A DNA stretch of 9,580 nt from Polaromonas sp. (GTDB lineage: Bacteria; Pseudomonadota; Gammaproteobacteria; Burkholderiales; Burkholderiaceae_C). Position numbers and translations under genes: made by a program. Of the stretch, positions 7,317 to 9,580 are shown one piece after another (the stretch's first letter is position 1; every line of letters begins with the position of its first letter). The notes under the pieces are model-generated. The model ran no database searches. It was not told the origin of the DNA and worked only from the letters and a program-made list of their open reading frames with translations. Where the stretch lies: positions 1 through 9,580 of the forward strand of contig JAJAYS010000137.1 of NCBI GenBank assembly GCA_026786065.1. Direction: 5' to 3'.

Positions 7317-8201
7317 ATGAAACCCAAAACGGGCCCCCTGCACAGACGATCCTTGCTTGCCATGTTGCCCGGCCTGTTGTCGGCCTGCAGCGGCGCCGAC
7401 CTGCTCAATGCCACTGTGCCACGGAACACCTACCAAGGCACCGAAGGTCTGGCTTATGGCCCGCATCAACGGCAGCGGCTGGATCTTTATCGGCCGCAGG
7501 CCGGCAGCGCGACGCGAGCGCGCCAGGCGAGACCGCTGGTGGTGTTTTTCTACGGCGGCAACTGGTCGTCGGGCGACCGGGCGGATTTTCGCTTTATCGG
7601 CGAGGCCCTGGCCTCACAGGGGATCGTCGCGCTGATCGCCGATTATCGTTTGAGTCCGGCCTACCGCTATCCGGTGTTTCTGCAGGACAGCGCATTGGCC
7701 GTCCGTTGGGCCTTCGACCATGCCCTTGAGTACGGCGCCGATGCAGAGCGGATATTTGTCATGGGCCATAGTGCCGGGGCCTACAACGCCGCGATGCTTG
7801 CCCTCGACGCGCGCTGGCTGGCGCCGCTGGGCTTGCGCCCAAAGCAGCTTGCAGGCTGGATAGGCCTGGCCGGACCCTACGATTTTTTGCCGATTTTGAA
7901 CCCTTTGGCCCAAGTTGCATTTGACTGGCCAGCGACGCCTGCCGACAGCCAGCCGCTGGTTCACGCGTCAAGCGCATCGCCCCCGGCCCTGCTGCTGGCG
8001 GCGCGCAGCGACAGCGTGGTCAATCCCGAACGTAACACCGAGGCGCTGGCTAGGCGCCTGCGCCAGAGCGGAGTGCGCGTCGAGTCAGAACTACTGGCAG
8101 GTGTCGGCCATGTCACGCTGGTGGCGTCAATGGCGCCGGTGCTGCGAAGCCGCTCGCCGGTGTTGGAGCGGGTGCGCATGTTTGTTGGCGCCGACGACTG
8201 A
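7317..8201 (+). CDS. alpha/beta hydrolase, predicted lipoprotein esterase
   Basis: This 294-residue alpha/beta-hydrolase is of the carboxylesterase/lipase-like type. The N-terminus MKPKTGPLHRRSLLAML...LLSAC has a basic region, a hydrophobic stretch and a lipobox LSAC (21-24), so it is probably exported and lipid-modified at Cys24. The oxyanion-hole region reads FFYGGNWSSGD (77-87) where related esterases have HGG. The nucleophile elbow is MGHSAGA (149-155) with Ser152. Asp232 (RSDSVVNP) and His265 (VGHVTLV) complete the expected triad, and DYRLSPAYRYP (109-119) is typical of this subfamily. The substrate is unknown. No Shine-Dalgarno is seen; the ATG at 7317 is preferred because it gives the complete lipoprotein signal. 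Its last 89 bases overlap the end of the convergent PAP2 gene. Confidence 0.88.
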   Translation: MKPKTGPLHRRSLLAMLPGLLSACSGADLLNATVPRNTYQGTEGLAYGPHQRQRLDLYRPQAGSATRARQARPLVVFFYGGNWSSGDRADFRFIGEALASQGIVALIADYRLSPAYRYPVFLQDSALAVRWAFDHALEYGADAERIFVMGHSAGAYNAAMLALDARWLAPLGLRPKQLAGWIGLAGPYDFLPILNPLAQVAFDWPATPADSQPLVHASSASPPALLLAARSDSVVNPERNTEALARRLRQSGVRVESELLAGVGHVTLVASMAPVLRSRSPVLERVRMFVGADD

Positions 8202-8907
8202 CTGCGGCGTCGAGCAGCGCTCCGACCAGCCAGCACAGCCAGGCGGTCCACAGGGTATGGCTCATGAAATGCGCGCCGCGCAATTGCTGCGCCAAGCCCA
8301 GGGCCAAGCCTGCAGCCAGCGCGCCGATTAGCCACCAGCGGGCTACGCGGGGGTCGATACGGCGGAAAACGAAATATCCGCTGAGGTACGCAAAGCCGGC
8401 CGAAGCATGGCCTGCGGGGAAGCAGTGGCCACCGCCGCCATCGGCCGTGCCCCAATGCCAGTGCGATACCTTCAGCGCGGCGCCGCCGAATTCCTGGAGA
8501 TCCCACGGGCAACTGGTGCCGCTGCCCAGCTTCAGCCCGCTGATCAGCGCCAGCGCCAGCAAGGTGCCGCCCGCGAGCTGCAGCCGCTGAGGCAGCGCGA
8601 GCTTGCGCATAAAGCCGAGCGGCAGCACCACCATCGCGATCAGCAGGCCCGCAGGCAGCCACTGGACCCGCTTCACGCCTCCGTGCAGCACCCCTTCCCA
8701 AAACCAGTGCGACTGCAGCGCAAAGCCGTTCAGGCTGCCGAACCATCGGGCGACGGTCAGGTCCAGGCCGGACAGGTCCCACAGCAGCAGCAACAAAAAG
8801 CCGGCCACGGTCACTCCGGTAACGCCCGATGCAAACCCGGGGAGGGCGCGGGAATGACCGGTTGGCGCGGGGCCGAGGACAGGCGAGGCGAGCGGTTGTT
8901 GGAGCAC
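8113..8907 (-). CDS. PAP2-family membrane phosphatase
   Basis: This 264-residue polytopic inner-membrane protein belongs to the PAP2/lipid phosphatase superfamily, which removes phosphate from lipid phosphates such as undecaprenyl diphosphate, phosphatidate or lipid A. Hydrophobic segments lie at about 30-46, 84-99, 112-125, 168-182, 191-206 and 219-233. The motifs are divergent: KLGSGTSCPWD (126-136) stands for KX6RP with Cys for Arg; CFPAGHASAGF (162-172) stands for PSGH with His167; and RGAHFMSHTLWTAW (210-223) replaces SRX5HX3D, keeping His213 but with His217 where Asp is usual. I recall this variant set in other proteobacterial PAP2 proteins. The start is a GTG at 8907-8905; a stop codon (TAA) lies 16 codons upstream in frame, and the first ATG would remove two membrane segments. 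The last 30 or so residues are a Pro/Ala-rich tail encoded opposite the hydrolase gene. Substrate unknown. Confidence 0.85.
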   Translation of the reverse strand: MLQQPLASPVLGPAPTGHSRALPGFASGVTGVTVAGFLLLLLWDLSGLDLTVARWFGSLNGFALQSHWFWEGVLHGGVKRVQWLPAGLLIAMVVLPLGFMRKLALPQRLQLAGGTLLALALISGLKLGSGTSCPWDLQEFGGAALKVSHWHWGTADGGGGHCFPAGHASAGFAYLSGYFVFRRIDPRVARWWLIGALAAGLALGLAQQLRGAHFMSHTLWTAWLCWLVGALLDAAVSRRRQQTCAPAPTPASGFAAPAPLTPPA

Positions 8908-8952
8908 GAAGAAGGCCAGCGTGTGGAGTGCCGCAGCATAGAGGCGCCCGCC

Positions 8953-9002
8953 TTAACCCGGACTTAACCCGGACTTAACCCGGACTTAACCCGGACTTAA
9001 CC
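8953..9002. repeat. 11-bp tandem repeat (TTAACCCGGAC, 4.5 copies), possible operator array
   Basis: Four perfect copies of TTAACCCGGAC begin at 8953, 8964, 8975 and 8986, followed by a partial TTAACC at 8997. The array ends 45 bases before the GTG of the PAP2 gene, on its upstream side. The core can be written as CTTAAC-N5-CTTAAC (GTTAAG-N5-GTTAAG on the other strand), about one helical turn per unit, so every TTAA faces the same side of the DNA. This is the layout of PmrA/BasR-type boxes (YTTAAK-N5-YTTAAK), although the outer bases do not fit perfectly. Because 11 is not a multiple of 3 and TTAA is palindromic, the array also places TAA in every frame of both strands. A candidate -10, TATGCT, lies at 8940-8935 on the minus strand. 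Confidence 0.9.
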
Positions 9003-9041
9003 GCTGCTGAAATACTCCTCGAAACGCGCAACTCGGAAAAC

Positions 9042-9073
9042 CTTGCCTCTTAAAAGGCCCGCAAGCGTTTTTT
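9042..9073 (+). terminator. terminator-like hairpin with T-tract
   Basis: CTTGC (9042-9046) pairs with GCAAG (9061-9065), the inner region can add GCCT/AGGC pairing as an alternative stem, and CG followed by six Ts (9068-9073) comes next. It points to the right, but the last + strand gene ends at 8201, over 800 bases upstream. It either ends an unrecognised short transcript or is a chance match. Confidence 0.3.
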
Positions 9074-9086
9074 ACGAAGGCGGTAA

Positions 9087-9247
9087 GGACCCTCTGCATA
9101 ATTCTTGCCGGCCTGCGTCGGCCGGATCGGGAGGGGCTGCAAGGCGCCTTTTTGCAGCCAAAAGACCCGTTAAGGGCTAAGAAAAGCAACGCAGCAGAGC
9201 GCCAGAGCCCGGTCGATCGCAGGCCGCAGGGGTTATGCAGAGGGTCC
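9087..9247. mobile_element. MITE-like element, 161 bp, with 39-bp terminal inverted repeats
   Basis: The left end 9087-9125 and the right end 9209-9247 are inverted copies of each other. The outer 15 bases (GGACCCTCTGCATAA and its complement) are identical, then about 19 of the next 25 aligned positions match with two single-base gaps. The element is flanked on both sides by GTAA (9083-9086 and 9248-9251), a probable 4-bp target duplication. It contains no coding sequence. A strong internal hairpin is formed by GGCTGCAA (9135-9142) and TTGCAGCC (9152-9159). This is the structure of a non-autonomous transposable element mobilised by a transposase elsewhere. The terminal sequence loosely resembles GAnCCTTTGCA-type ends that I associate with some IS5-family elements; that link is from memory and weak. 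Confidence 0.75.
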
Positions 9248-9261
9248 GTAAAAGATAAACC

Positions 9262-9298
9262 ACTGGTTTTTGCATCCTTTTTGAGGTCGAAAACCAGT
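9262..9298. repeat. long stem-loop
   Basis: ACTGGTTTT (9262-9270) and AAAACCAGT (9290-9298) are a perfect 9-bp inverted repeat. The 19-base interior can pair further with two single-base bulges, ending in CCT (9276-9278) with AGG (9284-9286) around a five-base loop. The stem could fold in RNA or single-stranded DNA. No T-tract follows in either direction. It begins 11 bases outside the MITE-like element's target duplication, so it could be older flanking sequence. Function unknown. Confidence 0.5.
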
Positions 9299-9324
9299 AT
9301 TCCAGCAGCTTGTAAGAGCCCGTC

Positions 9325-9417
9325 GGCTGCCCTTGCGAGGCCGGATTTTTCTATTCCCAAGGGCCAAAATTTCCCCACATTCTTTGCGGGGGCGATCCGG
9401 ACGGCCTTGATGCAGCC
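9325..9417. repeat. interrupted long-range inverted repeat
   Basis: Three blocks on the left, GGCTGC (9325-9330), GGCC (9339-9342) and GGAT (9343-9346), are mirrored in reverse order on the right by ATCC (9395-9398), GGCC (9403-9406) and GCAGCC (9412-9417). The loop includes a smaller hairpin, CCCCACA with TGCGGGG around 9373-9391 (one A-C mismatch). It could be a structured RNA, a decayed element end, or chance pairing in GC-rich DNA. Confidence 0.3.
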
Positions 9418-9484
9418 TGATTTGGTGCACTTTGTCTGCGCTTGCCTACATCGCAGGGGCGCTGCGGGCCGTTAAGATTCTGCG

Positions 9485-9506
9485 CTGGTTACCAGTCGGT
9501 TACCGA
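9485..9506. promoter_or_regulatory. twin 11-bp palindromes, possible operator
   Basis: CTGGTTACCAG (9485-9495) and TCGGTTACCGA (9496-9506) are each symmetric around a central T, with 5-bp perfect arms. They abut exactly, so the shared core GGTTACC repeats with an 11-base period. They lie about 75 bases before the window end, where a gene start is expected. Pairs of palindromes in phase are typical of operators for dimeric repressors such as TetR-family proteins. The regulator is unknown. Confidence 0.4.
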
Positions 9507-9568
9507 CAAAGTGTGCGCCCTCCGGCGCTGCGCCCGTCGGGCCGACATGGTGTGTTGTTATCTTCATC

Positions 9569-9573
9569 AGGAG
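9569..9573 (+). promoter_or_regulatory. Shine-Dalgarno for a gene starting just beyond the window
   Basis: AGGAG at 9569-9573 is followed by 7 bases to the window end, the ideal distance for a start codon at or near 9581. Since pgk and pyk often have fba (fructose-bisphosphate aldolase) nearby in Burkholderiales, fba is one candidate, but nothing in the window shows it. Confidence 0.45.
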
Positions 9574-9580
9574 CCCCACC

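Larger units (their letters stand above)
9003..9580. other. non-coding stretch of stacked inverted repeats
   Basis: I find no convincing gene in these 578 bases. The longest open frames (9152-9475 on + and 8986-9378 on -) give proteins rich in Arg, Ser, Pro and Ala with no recognisable motif, and both run through the inverted repeats listed separately. The stretch is best read as intergenic DNA hosting a small mobile element, hairpins and the promoter region of a gene beyond the window. Confidence 0.6.

Noticed and set aside
5631..7469. 612-codon open frame on the - strand across pyk
   Set aside because: It is antisense to pyruvate kinase, rich in His, Arg and Asp as expected from a shadow frame of a GC-rich gene, and has no motif.
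7961..8782. 273-codon open frame on the - strand overlapping the PAP2 gene
   Set aside because: The alternative frame at 8113-8907 has membrane segments and PAP2 motifs, while this one is an Arg/Ala-rich shadow without motifs.
8953..9002. CRISPR array
   Set aside because: Units are 11 bp and contiguous, with no spacers between them.
8953..9002. PhoB (Pho box) array
   Set aside because: The 11-base period fits, but the unit lacks the CTGTCAT core of PhoB half-sites.
9262..9298. integron attC site
   Set aside because: The expected GTTRRRY and RYYYAAC core ends are missing, and no cassette gene lies next to it.
8986..9378. 130-codon open frame on the - strand
   Set aside because: It runs through the whole mobile element and into the 11-bp repeat array and looks like translated element ends, with no motif.
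9152..9475. 107-codon open frame on the + strand in the right-hand non-coding stretch
   Set aside because: It starts inside the hairpin of the MITE-like element, crosses the element's right end and two other inverted repeats, has no Shine-Dalgarno and no recognisable motif.

Overview
The window looks like chromosomal DNA of a GC-rich betaproteobacterium, most probably Burkholderiales and perhaps Comamonadaceae (Polaromonas/Rhodoferax-like). The reasons are the protein sequences of Def, Fmt, Pgk and Pyk, a LysM protein divergent from def (an arrangement I recall from Burkholderiales), and short intergenic repeats that resemble dispersed repeats I remember from Comamonadaceae. This placement is from memory and was not searched.

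Left part (1-4058): a secreted LysM-domain protein runs leftward off the window. It is divergent from def (peptide deformylase) and fmt (methionyl-tRNA formyltransferase), which together put on and take off the N-formyl group of initiator methionine. fmt overlaps azlC by 4 bases (ATGA), and azlD follows 4 bases after azlC. azlCD encode a two-part branched-chain amino-acid exporter and are probably co-transcribed with fmt.

Middle part (4059-7145): pgk and pyk, the two ATP-generating enzymes of lower glycolysis, lie on the same strand. Each has about 190-230 bases of non-coding DNA in front of it, and those spacers hold short inverted repeats. Both enzymes appear complete, with their signature motifs intact.

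Right part (7146-8907): a predicted lipoprotein alpha/beta hydrolase on the + strand meets a PAP2-type membrane phosphatase on the - strand, and the two coding regions overlap tail to tail by 89 bases. Directly upstream of the phosphatase is an array of an 11-bp unit containing TTAA, 4.5 copies long. Its period and core resemble a PmrA/BasR-type operator.

Right end (9003-9580): I see no convincing gene. The stretch holds a terminator-like hairpin, a 161-bp MITE-like element with 39-bp imperfect terminal inverted repeats and a GTAA duplication on both sides, two more hairpin structures, and two abutting 11-bp palindromes. A Shine-Dalgarno sequence 7 bases before the window end suggests that a + strand gene starts just outside.

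The most notable items are the MITE-like element, the 11-bp TTAA array in front of the PAP2 gene, the twin palindromes, and a possible leaderless promoter at fmt. I found no evidence of a CRISPR array, toxin-antitoxin pair, defence system or biosynthetic cluster.
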